DNA from: a bacterium
GTDB lineage: Bacteria; AUK180
Direction: 5' to 3'
Assembly (NCBI GenBank): GCA_030622125.1
Contig: JAUXGM010000044.1
Span: 1 to 14,975, forward strand
DNA length: 14,975 nucleotides
The notes beneath the pieces are model-generated. The model searched no databases and was not told where the DNA came from. It saw only the letters and a list, made by a program, of their open reading frames with translations. A program made the position numbers and the translations under genes. Below are positions 1-6,155 of the stretch, piece after piece. Positions within the stretch are counted from its first letter, which is position 1; every line of letters begins with the position of its first letter.

Positions 1-270
1 AAATTTTACTTCTAAGGGTATAGTATAATAATAAAATTTATATCCTGTAAATTTATTTAATATAAAACTAATCTTAAATGAAAGTAATAATTTATTGTTC
101 AACTCTATATTTCCAAATTCAAAATTTCCGCCACATCCCAAATTTAAACCTTCTCCCCAATTTATAGGAACTCGTATCTGAGGTACAAGATTTAAAGAAA
201 AATTGAACTTTGTGGAATTTACAGAACAAAACGATAAAAGGACAATGAGAATGAAAAACATTTTTTTCAT
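1..270 (-). CDS. Secreted/outer-membrane protein, N-terminal part (cut by window edge)
   Basis: The frame is open for 90 codons from an ATG at 270 down to base 1, with no stop, so only the N-terminus is present. An AGGAGG ribosome binding site at 278-283 sits 7 bases before the ATG and fixes the start. The first 19 residues (MKKMFFILIVLLSFCSVNS) are a typical Sec signal peptide: two Lys, a hydrophobic core, then small residues. The mature part is rich in Phe, Asn, Leu and Tyr and alternates polar and hydrophobic residues, as in outer-membrane beta-barrel strands. That barrel reading is inference, because too little is visible to name a family. It lies downstream of the aconitase-type gene on the same strand, across a 108-bp gap holding a heptamer repeat. 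Confidence 0.7.
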   Translation of the reverse strand, partial: MKKMFFILIVLLSFCSVNSTKFNFSLNLVPQIRVPINWGEGLNLGCGGNFEFGNIELNNKLLLSFKISFILNKFTGYKFYYYTIPLEVKF

Positions 271-277
271 TTTAGCT

Positions 278-283
278 CCTCCT
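278..283 (-). promoter_or_regulatory. Shine-Dalgarno site for the left-edge gene
   Basis: AGGAGG on the minus strand, 7 bases before the ATG at 270. It is a perfect anti-16S match and is the main reason for accepting the partial gene at the window edge. Confidence 0.7.
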
Positions 284-341
284 GATAATCTCTAATTAGG
301 ATTCCCAACTGATGATGATTATCTTTCCTGTCTTCACTCTG

Positions 342-369
342 CAACTCTCAATTCTCAACCCTCAACTAT
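342..369 (-). repeat. Heptamer tandem repeat array H1 (4 units)
   Basis: Four consecutive 7-bp units are seen on the plus strand: CAACTCT, CAATTCT, CAACCCT, CAACTAT. On the minus strand this reads as GTTGAGA-like heptamers, similar to array H3 near 4958. It lies in the 108-bp gap between the aconitase-type gene and the left-edge gene. Confidence 0.7.
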
Positions 370-378
370 TTACTGCCT

Positions 379-1641
379 CTAACATCTGTTTTTCCTTACA
401 TCCGTGAATTTTCCTTCAATAGCAGATGCTGCAACGGTAGCAGGTGATGCAAGATATATCTCCGATTCAGGACTTCCCATCCTTCCTTTGAAATTTCTAT
501 TGGTGGTTGAAAGTGCAACCTCACCTTTTGCTAAAACACCTTCGTGTGCACCAAGACAGGGACCGCAACCGGGATTCATAATAACACATCCTGCTTCAAT
601 GAGTGTCTTAATATAACCATTTGCCATTGCATTTAAATAGACTTCGTAAGAGGCAGGAAATATTAAAACACGGACATCTTTATGAACTTTTTTATCTCTT
701 AATATTTCCGAGGCTGCTTTTAGATCCTCTAATCTTCCGTTCGTGCAGCTTCCTATCAATGCTTGATTAAACGGTTTTCCCTCAAGTTCGGATATCGGAT
801 GAACATTATCAACCGTATGTGGTGATGCTATCTGCGGTTCTAAATTACTAACATCAAATTCCAATTCATTAGCATATTCAGCATCTTTATCCGGATAGAT
901 CGGTTCATATTCTCTTACCGCTCTTCCCTTTAAAAATTCAAAGATCTTTTTATCGGGGGCAATATAACCATTTTTTGCTCCCATCTCTGCAGCCATATTC
1001 GTCAGTACCATTCGTGAGGCAATACTCATTTTTTTAATGGTCCCACCTGAAAATTCTACGGAATTATAAATAGCACCATCGGCACCGATCTTGCCTATTA
1101 TATAAAGTATCAGATCCTTTGCAGAAACTCCTTTTGGAAACTTACCCGTTACAATAATTTTTATAGATTCCGGTACCTTCAGCCATATCTTTCCTGTTGC
1201 CCAGATAACCGCTGCCTCGCTTCTTCCTATTCCGGCGGAAAATGCACCGAAAGCACCATAAGTAGTGGTATGTGAATCTGAACCGACGATAAGAGAACCC
1301 GGAAGAGCAAAACCTTTTTCAGGCAAGACCTGATGACATATTCCACCATTACGATTCATACCATAAAAATTTTTTATTTTCTGTTTTTTAACGAATTCCC
1401 TGATAATTTTATGATTTTCCGCATATTTCACCGTTGCCGCAGGAACGGTATGATCTAAAATAATTACAGGCATATCAGGGTCATAGACCTTTTCAACCTC
1501 AAGTTTTTTAAAGATAATCGAGATCGCAGCGGAATTATCATGAGACATTACAAAATCAGGAATTATCGTAACAATATCATTTCTTGAAACCTCTTTTCCC
1601 GCCTTCTTTCCAAGTGCTTTTTCGGCAAATGTCTTTCCCAT
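379..1641 (-). CDS. Aconitase/3-isopropylmalate dehydratase-type large subunit
   Basis: This 420-residue protein has the usual length of the LeuC/homoaconitase large subunit, which isomerises a hydroxy-tricarboxylate or 2-isopropylmalate by dehydration and rehydration on a [4Fe-4S] cluster in the cytoplasm. Seen: the active-site stretch SDSHTTTYGAFGAF (residues 121-134), GIGRSE (137-142), and the three cluster Cys, C299 in GSCTNG and C359/C362 in NPGCGPCLG. Substrate choice in this family depends mainly on the small (LeuD-type) subunit, which is not adjacent, so leucine, citrate and homocitrate roles cannot be separated from sequence. It is the last gene of the citryl-CoA-lyase operon, starts 3 bp after the HD gene's stop, and has an AAGGAG site inside that gene's end. 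The operon context favours citrate or a similar tricarboxylate as substrate (inference). Confidence 0.9.
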   Translation of the reverse strand: MGKTFAEKALGKKAGKEVSRNDIVTIIPDFVMSHDNSAAISIIFKKLEVEKVYDPDMPVIILDHTVPAATVKYAENHKIIREFVKKQKIKNFYGMNRNGGICHQVLPEKGFALPGSLIVGSDSHTTTYGAFGAFSAGIGRSEAAVIWATGKIWLKVPESIKIIVTGKFPKGVSAKDLILYIIGKIGADGAIYNSVEFSGGTIKKMSIASRMVLTNMAAEMGAKNGYIAPDKKIFEFLKGRAVREYEPIYPDKDAEYANELEFDVSNLEPQIASPHTVDNVHPISELEGKPFNQALIGSCTNGRLEDLKAASEILRDKKVHKDVRVLIFPASYEVYLNAMANGYIKTLIEAGCVIMNPGCGPCLGAHEGVLAKGEVALSTTNRNFKGRMGSPESEIYLASPATVAASAIEGKFTDVRKNRC

Positions 1642-1644
1642 TAT

Positions 1645-2181
1645 CTACTCCTTGAATGGCTCAAAATTCATAAAATCACAATGGTGAATAATGATCCCTT
1701 CTGCTGTTCTTTTGTTCTTTTCTCCTTCCTTTGAGTGAAGTGCAATGATATTTATGATATCAGTCGGAATCCCGACCTTAAATGCAATTGCAGCTCCGGA
1801 AAAAGGATGTCTCAAAAGCCTTCCATCCTTACTTACAACAATTTCACCATTTTTCTTTTCATACTCAACAAATTTTCCTACATCATGTAAAAGTGCACCT
1901 GAAACAATATTATCCATATTCAATTTCTTATCATAAAAGGAATTAAATACCTCGGCAACCTTGATAGACATCTGCGTAACCGATCTTATATGATTGATCA
2001 GGGTCATTCCTTCGGTTTTAATGAGTAATGTAAATGGAAGTTTTTCAAGTTCTTCAATCCCCCATTTTCCCATTTCAATTGCCATTTCATAAGCTTGCAT
2101 TGTTTTTTCTTTTAGATCCACATCTTGAATTTTATTAAACTCAGGGATCTTTTCCAATAAAAATTCTCTTAGGTTGCTCAT
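1645..2181 (-). CDS. HD-domain metal-dependent phosphohydrolase
   Basis: A 178-residue soluble protein with a complete HD signature: H64 in NHIRSV, H99-D100 in LLHDVGK, H125 in RHPFSG, H149 in ALHSKEG, and D169 in HHCDF. Such proteins bind divalent metal and usually hydrolyse phosphoester bonds in nucleotides or related molecules; the substrate cannot be told from sequence. The ATG overlaps the stop of the upstream citryl-CoA-lyase-like gene by one base (TAATG), and its own stop is 3 bp before the next start, so all three genes should be co-translated. The ribosome binding site GAGGAG lies inside the upstream gene. Why a hydrolase sits between two tricarboxylate enzymes is unexplained; a role in nucleotide or CoA-ester housekeeping is speculation. 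Confidence 0.85.
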   Translation of the reverse strand: MSNLREFLLEKIPEFNKIQDVDLKEKTMQAYEMAIEMGKWGIEELEKLPFTLLIKTEGMTLINHIRSVTQMSIKVAEVFNSFYDKKLNMDNIVSGALLHDVGKFVEYEKKNGEIVVSKDGRLLRHPFSGAAIAFKVGIPTDIINIIALHSKEGEKNKRTAEGIIIHHCDFMNFEPFKE

Positions 2182-2957
2182 TATAAACTCCTCTCTTCTA
2201 TTCCGGTATAAATGTGATCGGTCGGGTGTATCTTTCTATTTGGTTTTTGCGTGGTCTGTTCCTCATAGATATGGGCAATTAAGCCAGGAACTCTTGCCAT
2301 TATGAAAAACATATTTCCCAGAGCAATAGGAAAATCCATTTCACATAAAACGGCACCGATAGCACCGTCAACATTTATCGGAAGGTTCTTTCCTGAAATT
2401 TCATTAAACCGTTTTTGAATCTCTTTCAATGCTCTGACATGCTTTCCTGAAAAGCCAAGCTCCGCTGCATATTCAAACAGTTTTGCCGTTCTCGGGTCAT
2501 TTGTATGATAACGGTGCCCAATACCGGGAATCCTTTCATGCCTTTCCTTCTTTTCCTTAACGAAATCCAAAATTGCATCCTCAAAATTCAGATCTTCTTT
2601 TTCTATCTTATCGACAAGACCTTTTAACAATGTCATCATTCCTTCTACTGCACCGCCGTGATATTTGTTAATTGTGAGAATTCCTGCTGCAAGTGCTGCG
2701 TTCATCGGTGCACCTGTTGCTGCACTTGTTATCGCCGCTAATGTTGATGGTGGTGTTGCACCATGATCAATTGACGATGTTAAAATAACATCCATCATCT
2801 TGCCAACCTTTTCATCAGGCAATTCACCCTTTAATATGAGATAGATCGCCTGGCTGAATGTAATTCTTCCCATCAGATTATCAATCGGATAACCCCGAAC
2901 CATTATTTTATTTGGTTCAATTTTTGTGATTTTTGTTTCCCATTGTAATTCGCCCAT
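2181..2957 (-). CDS. Citryl-CoA lyase-like short citrate synthase family protein
   Basis: At 258 residues this is far shorter than true citrate synthase (about 370-430) but matches the short stand-alone citryl-CoA lyases, such as that of Hydrogenobacter, which cleave citryl-CoA to acetyl-CoA and oxaloacetate. All three catalytic residues of the fold can be placed: H100 in NKYHGGAVEG, H148 in GIGHRYHTNDPR and D197 in NVDGAIG. R156 and the MARVPGLIAHIYEE segment (residues 220-233) complete the site. It is first in a three-gene operon, with AGGAGG at 2963-2968 before the ATG and a promoter at 2983-3010. No citryl-CoA synthetase or ATP-citrate lyase gene is in view. A lyase or synthase acting on a methylated analogue (2-methylcitryl-CoA or citramalyl-CoA type) is an alternative. 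Confidence 0.8.
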   Translation of the reverse strand: MGELQWETKITKIEPNKIMVRGYPIDNLMGRITFSQAIYLILKGELPDEKVGKMMDVILTSSIDHGATPPSTLAAITSAATGAPMNAALAAGILTINKYHGGAVEGMMTLLKGLVDKIEKEDLNFEDAILDFVKEKKERHERIPGIGHRYHTNDPRTAKLFEYAAELGFSGKHVRALKEIQKRFNEISGKNLPINVDGAIGAVLCEMDFPIALGNMFFIMARVPGLIAHIYEEQTTQKPNRKIHPTDHIYTGIEERSL

Positions 2958-2982
2958 AGCATCCTCCTATTTATTTTTAACA

Positions 2983-3010
2983 ATTATATCATATTTCAAA
3001 TTATTTTCAA
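2983..3010 (-). promoter_or_regulatory. Sigma70-type promoter for the citryl-CoA lyase operon
   Basis: On the minus strand TTGAAA (3005-3010) and a perfect TATAAT (2983-2988) are separated by 16 bp. Transcription should begin near 2976, just ahead of the AGGAGG site of the first gene. Its place right after the small membrane ORF suggests that ORF is a separate unit. Confidence 0.65.
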
Positions 3011-3043
3011 AGTTTTTTTTGATATCAGAATAACAAAACAGTT

Positions 3044-3220
3044 TTATACAGAATCATCTTTCTTTGTTCCAACAATTATAAAATAAATGAAAGAAAATAT
3101 GACAAAGAATATTGCAATTGGAGTTCCCCAATCAGGATGATCCCCAACAATCAATGCGATAAGCCCCGCTAATAAAAATGATGACGGAATACGATATTTT
3201 TCGTTCTTATTTTTTTTCAA
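3044..3220 (-). CDS. Small two-helix membrane protein, unknown function
   Basis: A 58-codon frame from TTG at 3220 to TAA at 3044. The product starts with a basic stretch (KKNKNEKYR), then a hydrophobic helix FLLAGLIALIVG (residues 15-26), a short turn DHPDWGTP with charged residues, a second helix AIFFVIFSFIYFIIVG (36-51) and a charged tail TKKDDSV, which is the layout of a small inner-membrane hairpin protein. I do not recognise the family. The start is odd: an ATG at 3237 with a well-spaced AGAGG (3243-3247) opens the neighbouring frame and stops after six codons, overlapping the TTG by two bases. Either the protein starts at TTG through translational coupling, or one T is missing in the TTTT run at 3219-3222. 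A promoter at 3256-3284 supports expression. Confidence 0.5.
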   Translation of the reverse strand: MKKNKNEKYRIPSSFLLAGLIALIVGDHPDWGTPIAIFFVIFSFIYFIIVGTKKDDSV

Positions 3221-3255
3221 AATATTATCATCTCCATCAAAACCTCTTTTGCGTT

Positions 3256-3284
3256 ATTTTATACCTTTTTCTAAAAATATTCAA
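3256..3284 (-). promoter_or_regulatory. Candidate promoter for the small membrane protein
   Basis: Minus-strand TTGAAT (3279-3284), 17 bp spacer, TAAAAT (3256-3261). The -10 and the spacing match those of the secD promoter in this window. The predicted transcript start near 3249 falls just before the AGAGG site at 3243-3247. Confidence 0.5.
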
Positions 3285-3390
3285 GATTTTCTTATAGTAA
3301 ATTTGCGAATCAGATAAAAAAATATAGTTCTTCTCCATTTTAGTTGATCGATTTTCCAAGAAAACCCTGTTCACCATTGAGAAGGTAATA

Positions 3391-3425
3391 AGAGGTTAGA
3401 GGTTGGAGGATAGAGGTTGGTGAGG
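3391..3425 (+). repeat. Heptamer tandem repeat array H2 (5 units)
   Basis: Units of exactly 7 bp: AGAGGTT, AGAGGTT, GGAGGAT, AGAGGTT, GGTGAGG, the last being degenerate. It is the same word family as array H4 near 5038. It lies in the 235-bp gap between the ATPase gene and the promoter of the small membrane protein; apart from the candidate terminator at its right side I see no gene there. Confidence 0.75.
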
Positions 3426-3447
3426 AGAAAGACAAAGACAATGACAG

Positions 3448-3487
3448 AAAAAAAATAATTCGCAATGACACTATTTTTAATTATTTT
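3448..3487 (-). terminator. Possible AT-rich terminator of the ATPase gene
   Basis: On the minus strand AAAATAATT (3479-3487) pairs with AATTATTTT (3452-3460) across an 18-base loop and runs into further T residues. The stem contains the ATPase stop codon. It has no G-C pairs and a long loop, so the call is weak. Confidence 0.3.
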
Positions 3488-4821
3488 ACCAACTTTTCCG
3501 AAGAGGAGTCAAAATTTGTAATAAGTTTCGGGAAAAGAGAAAGCCCGTATAGCGGGAAATTGTGAATTCTTCCATCTTTTTTGAAGTTCATCATCGTTGC
3601 TCTGGATAGTGCAAAAGAAGGGTACTTTTCACCAAGTACTTTTAAACTTTTTTTCTTTTTGCTTGCCACTGATTTTACCTCTAATGGAAAAAAAGTATCT
3701 TTAAAAGGAATAACAAAATCAACTTCCGCAGAATTTTTGCTTGCCCAATAAAATAGATCATTAAAACCCATTGCGGACAGTTCTTCGGCGACATAATTTT
3801 CAGTAAATGCTCCATTATATTCCTGAAATAGTTCATTGCTTTCTAAGATTATCTTTCCGGAAAGCCCTAACAATGCCCCTAATAAACCAACATCTAAAAA
3901 ATACAATTTGAAAATATTATTATCCAAATATGCTTTAGCTGGAAGCTTCAATACTTTAATCCTATAACTTTGATAAATTAATCCACTATCTAATAGCCAA
4001 CGAATTGCTCCATAATAATCTCTTGCTCTACTGTGTTTGGATATTTCGCTATAAGTAAACTTTTTATTTTCTTTAGCAAGGACTTTTGGAATCGCATTCC
4101 ATACATTTGTTATTCTTATTGCATCTTGTTTCGATGTATGTTTTGAAAAATCAAATTCAAAGGTTTTTAACAAAGATTGCTGATATTTCCTTACTTTTTT
4201 AATATCACCACTATCTTTAAATTTATTTATTGCCTCCGGCATTCCGCCAATTAAAAAATATAATTTTAAGTAATATTTAAGTTTCTCATGGAAAAGATTT
4301 TCTATTGAATTAAAATTATTTTTTGATACAAGATGTTTTTCTAATAATTCATATCCCATACCCGAAAGAAATTCCATAAATGTCATTGGAAACATATCCA
4401 AAAGATCAACCTTTCCAACAGGAAAGGAAAATTTTTGTGAAAATTTAATTCCCAAAAGCGAACCGGCTGCAATTACATGGAATTTTTCCCCTTCTTCCGC
4501 AAAATATTTAAGACTGGTCAATGCCTTAGGACATTCCTGAACTTCATCAAAAAATATTAGCGTTACCGGGGGTAAAATCTTTTTCTCAAGGTATATTGAA
4601 ATTTCCTCCATTATTCTATCCGGTTTTAAATTTTCTTCAAAAATATTTATTAAATTAGGATCCTGTTCAAAATTAATATAGGCAATATTTTTATATTCAT
4701 TCTTTGCAAATTGCTTAACAATATATGTTTTACCGACCTGTCTCGCTCCCTTTATGATTAAGGGCTTACGGTCTTTGGAATGTTTCCATTTCAATAAATG
4801 TGCATAAACATCTCTTTTCAT
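3481..4821 (-). CDS. AAA ATPase with DUF4143 C-terminal domain
   Basis: A 446-residue protein of the AAA_14 + DUF4143 class, normal length. Seen: Walker A GARQVGKT (residues 25-32), Walker B VTLIFFDE (86-93), a sensor-like VIAAGS (116-121), then the DUF4143 half with GAFTENYVAEEL (338-349), SAEVDFVI (364-371) and PLEVKS (379-384). The last two resemble the D...E-x-K core of the restriction-nuclease-like fold. The cellular role of these proteins is not established; many bacteria and archaea carry several copies, and defence or mobile-element roles have been guessed. It is monocistronic here, flanked by repeats on both sides. The ATG at 4821 lies only 6 bases beyond a perfect TATAAT (4828-4833) and has no Shine-Dalgarno site, so the mRNA is probably leaderless. 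Phased repeats cover its promoter. Confidence 0.9.
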   Translation of the reverse strand: MKRDVYAHLLKWKHSKDRKPLIIKGARQVGKTYIVKQFAKNEYKNIAYINFEQDPNLINIFEENLKPDRIMEEISIYLEKKILPPVTLIFFDEVQECPKALTSLKYFAEEGEKFHVIAAGSLLGIKFSQKFSFPVGKVDLLDMFPMTFMEFLSGMGYELLEKHLVSKNNFNSIENLFHEKLKYYLKLYFLIGGMPEAINKFKDSGDIKKVRKYQQSLLKTFEFDFSKHTSKQDAIRITNVWNAIPKVLAKENKKFTYSEISKHSRARDYYGAIRWLLDSGLIYQSYRIKVLKLPAKAYLDNNIFKLYFLDVGLLGALLGLSGKIILESNELFQEYNGAFTENYVAEELSAMGFNDLFYWASKNSAEVDFVIPFKDTFFPLEVKSVASKKKKSLKVLGEKYPSFALSRATMMNFKKDGRIHNFPLYGLSLFPKLITNFDSSSEKLVK

Positions 4822-4827
4822 AACTTA

Positions 4828-4856
4828 ATTATATAAAATAATGTGAAAAAAATCAA
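4828..4856 (-). promoter_or_regulatory. Leaderless promoter of the DUF4143 ATPase gene
   Basis: Minus-strand TTGATT (4851-4856), 17 bp, TATAAT (4828-4833). The usual start distance puts the first transcribed base at or next to the A of the ATG (4821), and no ribosome binding site exists between. A TTCACAT motif (minus strand) sits in the spacer. Confidence 0.6.
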
Positions 4857-4930
4857 GTTTTTCCCCCGAAAAATGTGAAGTTTTTTAAATTATTCCCCCG
4901 AAAAATGTGAAAATTTTTAAATTTTTCCCC
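4841..4930 (-). repeat. 32-bp phased direct repeats over the ATPase promoter
   Basis: The plus-strand word ATGTGAA begins at 4841 and 4873, and ATGTGAA again at 4905: exactly 32 bp apart each time. The CCCC(C)-G motif begins at 4863, 4895 and 4927, again 32 bp apart. Two units are nearly whole (4863-4894 and 4895-4926). The promoter-proximal copy keeps only the TTCACAT half, which lies between -35 and -10. A spacing of three helical turns puts all copies on one DNA face, as for operator arrays. No protein partner can be named. Confidence 0.7.
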
Positions 4931-5031
4931 ATAAAAGAGGGACATTACCGAAAACAATTGACAGTTGAGAGTTGAGAATTGAAAGTAAAACAATATTAAT
5001 CTCCGAAAAGCCATAAAAGAGGGACATTACC
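4929..5031 (+). repeat. Direct repeat pair containing AGAGGGACATTACC
   Basis: A 21-bp sequence ending in AGAGGGACATTACC occurs at 4929-4949 and again at 5011-5031. A variant AGAGGGACATACC is found at 12181-12193. The left copy directly abuts the third CCCC of the phased repeats. The word AACAATATTAATCTCCG at 4989-5005 recurs at 12153-12169. These are pieces of one composite dispersed repeat. Confidence 0.65.
4958..4985 (+). repeat. Heptamer tandem repeat array H3 (4 units)
   Basis: TTGACAG, TTGAGAG, TTGAGAA, TTGAAAG in strict 7-bp register, between the two direct-repeat copies at 4929 and 5011. It is the reverse-complement word family of array H1. Confidence 0.75.
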
Positions 5032-5037
5032 TCAACA

Positions 5038-5072
5038 AGAGGTTAGAGGTTGGAGGTTAGAGGTTAGTGAAA
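5038..5072 (+). repeat. Heptamer tandem repeat array H4 (4-5 units)
   Basis: AGAGGTT, AGAGGTT, GGAGGTT, AGAGGTT, then a diverged AGTGAAA, all in 7-bp register. It is nearly the same as array H2 at 3391. It immediately precedes the AACAATATTAA word of repeat copy A. Confidence 0.75.
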
Positions 5073-5093
5073 AACAATATTAAATTCAAAAAA

Positions 5094-5250
5094 CAGGCGG
5101 GACATACGTTGCTTGCATCGTGTGTCCCAAGAGTGTGTCCCGGACTCTACATTAGATAACGATAAGCCTCCCGAAAACGATATAGCCAAAGGAAATAGAA
5201 TCAAAGATTCAGAAGAGAATGCACTGAAAACAAGCGGGACATACGTTGCT
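5094..5250 (+). repeat. Dispersed repeat copy A, with hairpin and flanking direct repeats
   Basis: Copy A of the window's dispersed repeat. A near-identical 20-bp word containing GCGGGACATACGTTGCT is at both ends (5094-5114 and 5231-5250). Just inside the left end, GGGACATACG (5099-5108) pairs with CGTGTGTCCC (5119-5128), with one G-T pair, around a 10-base loop. The core from GTGTCCCGGACTCT (5135-5148) to about 5197 matches copies B (12222-12290) and C (12384-12455). No transposase is nearby. The hairpin style resembles REP elements moved by Y1 (TnpA-REP) transposases, which is inference. The right end stops 2 bp from the stop codon of the dehydrogenase gene. Confidence 0.65.
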
Positions 5251-5252
5251 CT

Positions 5253-6155
5253 TTATAGCATTCCTACTAAATATTCGTAAAGTGTATCCCAGAATGTAGC
5301 GAAGGCACCGGCGATATGCGGTGTTAATATAAGATTTTTTACCTTTAATAATGGAGAATCGTCCGGCAACGGTTCCATCTGGAAAACATCAAGTGCAGCA
5401 GCAGCGAGATACTTTTCTTTTAATGCTTTGATCAGTGCTTCCTCTCTAAGTATTCCACCTCTGGAAACATTGATAAAATAACCGCCTTTTTTGATGGAAA
5501 AAAACTCTTTTTCTCCTATTGATCTTCTGGTTGTTTCGTTAAAAGGTAATGTGGATATTACAAGATCAGATTTAGGTAACGGTTCGTACATTTCTGCCGG
5601 ATGATATATTTTCTTAATAAATGGTGTGTCAATAGCAGTTCTCTTTGTTCCATATACCGTCATTCCAAATGATTGTAAATGTTCAGCAACCTTAAGCCCT
5701 ATATGTCCTACTCCGAGAATTGTTACTATTTTCCCTTGAATTGTTTCCGGTATAATTTCTTTTCTTGCTTCCCATAATCTTTTTTTATTCTCAATAAAAT
5801 GATCATACTTTTTAAAAAGTAAAAAAACGATTCCGATTATATATTCGCTTACACTTATGGTATTTATTCCGGGAAACTTAATTATCTCTATTCCTTCAAA
5901 ATCCTTACATTTAAAATTATTCGGAACACCGGCACCGCAAAATACGATTTGCTTAATATTATTCGGAATATCTTCTCTTTTTACCCTCCATGTACAGAGA
6001 ATATCAGATCTTCTTAATTTTTCAAGATAATCCTTTTTCCCTTCACTTTTTAAAAAAATGTAGTCGGGAAATTGTTTCTTCAACCTCTTTAGAAATGAAT
6101 CCGGGGTATTCCAATATGGAACATTACTAAATAGAGATATCAATACCGTTTTCAT
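5253..6155 (-). CDS. D-isomer-specific 2-hydroxyacid dehydrogenase
   Basis: A cytoplasmic NAD(P)H-dependent oxidoreductase interconverting a D-2-hydroxyacid and its 2-ketoacid. Seen: the nucleotide-binding GVGHIG (residues 148-153), and the catalytic triad Arg232 in NVSRGG, Glu261 in FQMEPLP and His280 in TPHIAG. The substrate (3-phosphoglycerate, glycerate, lactate or other) cannot be assigned; there is no ACT domain. At 300 residues it ends roughly 10-20 residues short of the usual C-terminus: after the catalytic His it runs only about 20 residues and stops next to a repeat element, so the tail may have been cut by repeat insertion. The ATG lies 29 bp inside the end of mobB and has no strong ribosome binding site, which suggests translational coupling. 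It is the last gene of the five-gene unit. Confidence 0.88.
   Translation of the reverse strand: MKTVLISLFSNVPYWNTPDSFLKRLKKQFPDYIFLKSEGKKDYLEKLRRSDILCTWRVKREDIPNNIKQIVFCGAGVPNNFKCKDFEGIEIIKFPGINTISVSEYIIGIVFLLFKKYDHFIENKKRLWEARKEIIPETIQGKIVTILGVGHIGLKVAEHLQSFGMTVYGTKRTAIDTPFIKKIYHPAEMYEPLPKSDLVISTLPFNETTRRSIGEKEFFSIKKGGYFINVSRGGILREEALIKALKEKYLAAAALDVFQMEPLPDDSPLLKVKNLILTPHIAGAFATFWDTLYEYLVGML

Noticed and set aside
271-378. Promoter for the left-edge gene
   Set aside because: GATAAT-like and TTG-like words exist but at poor spacing; read-through from the upstream operon is equally likely.
404-616. Plus-strand ORF opposite the aconitase-type gene
   Set aside because: A shadow of the coding strand; the conserved Cys motifs and active-site residues all lie in the minus-strand frame, and it has no ribosome binding site.
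3426-3475. GACAAAGACAATGACAG / CGCAATGACAC words as part of a common GTCATTGCGAG repeat
   Set aside because: Only a short fragment is present and no second copy is seen in the window; not enough to call.
4863-4930. Possible CRISPR array (32-bp period with C-rich motif)
   Set aside because: The units are contiguous tandem copies with no unique spacers, no leader and no cas genes; promoter-overlapping operator repeats fit better.
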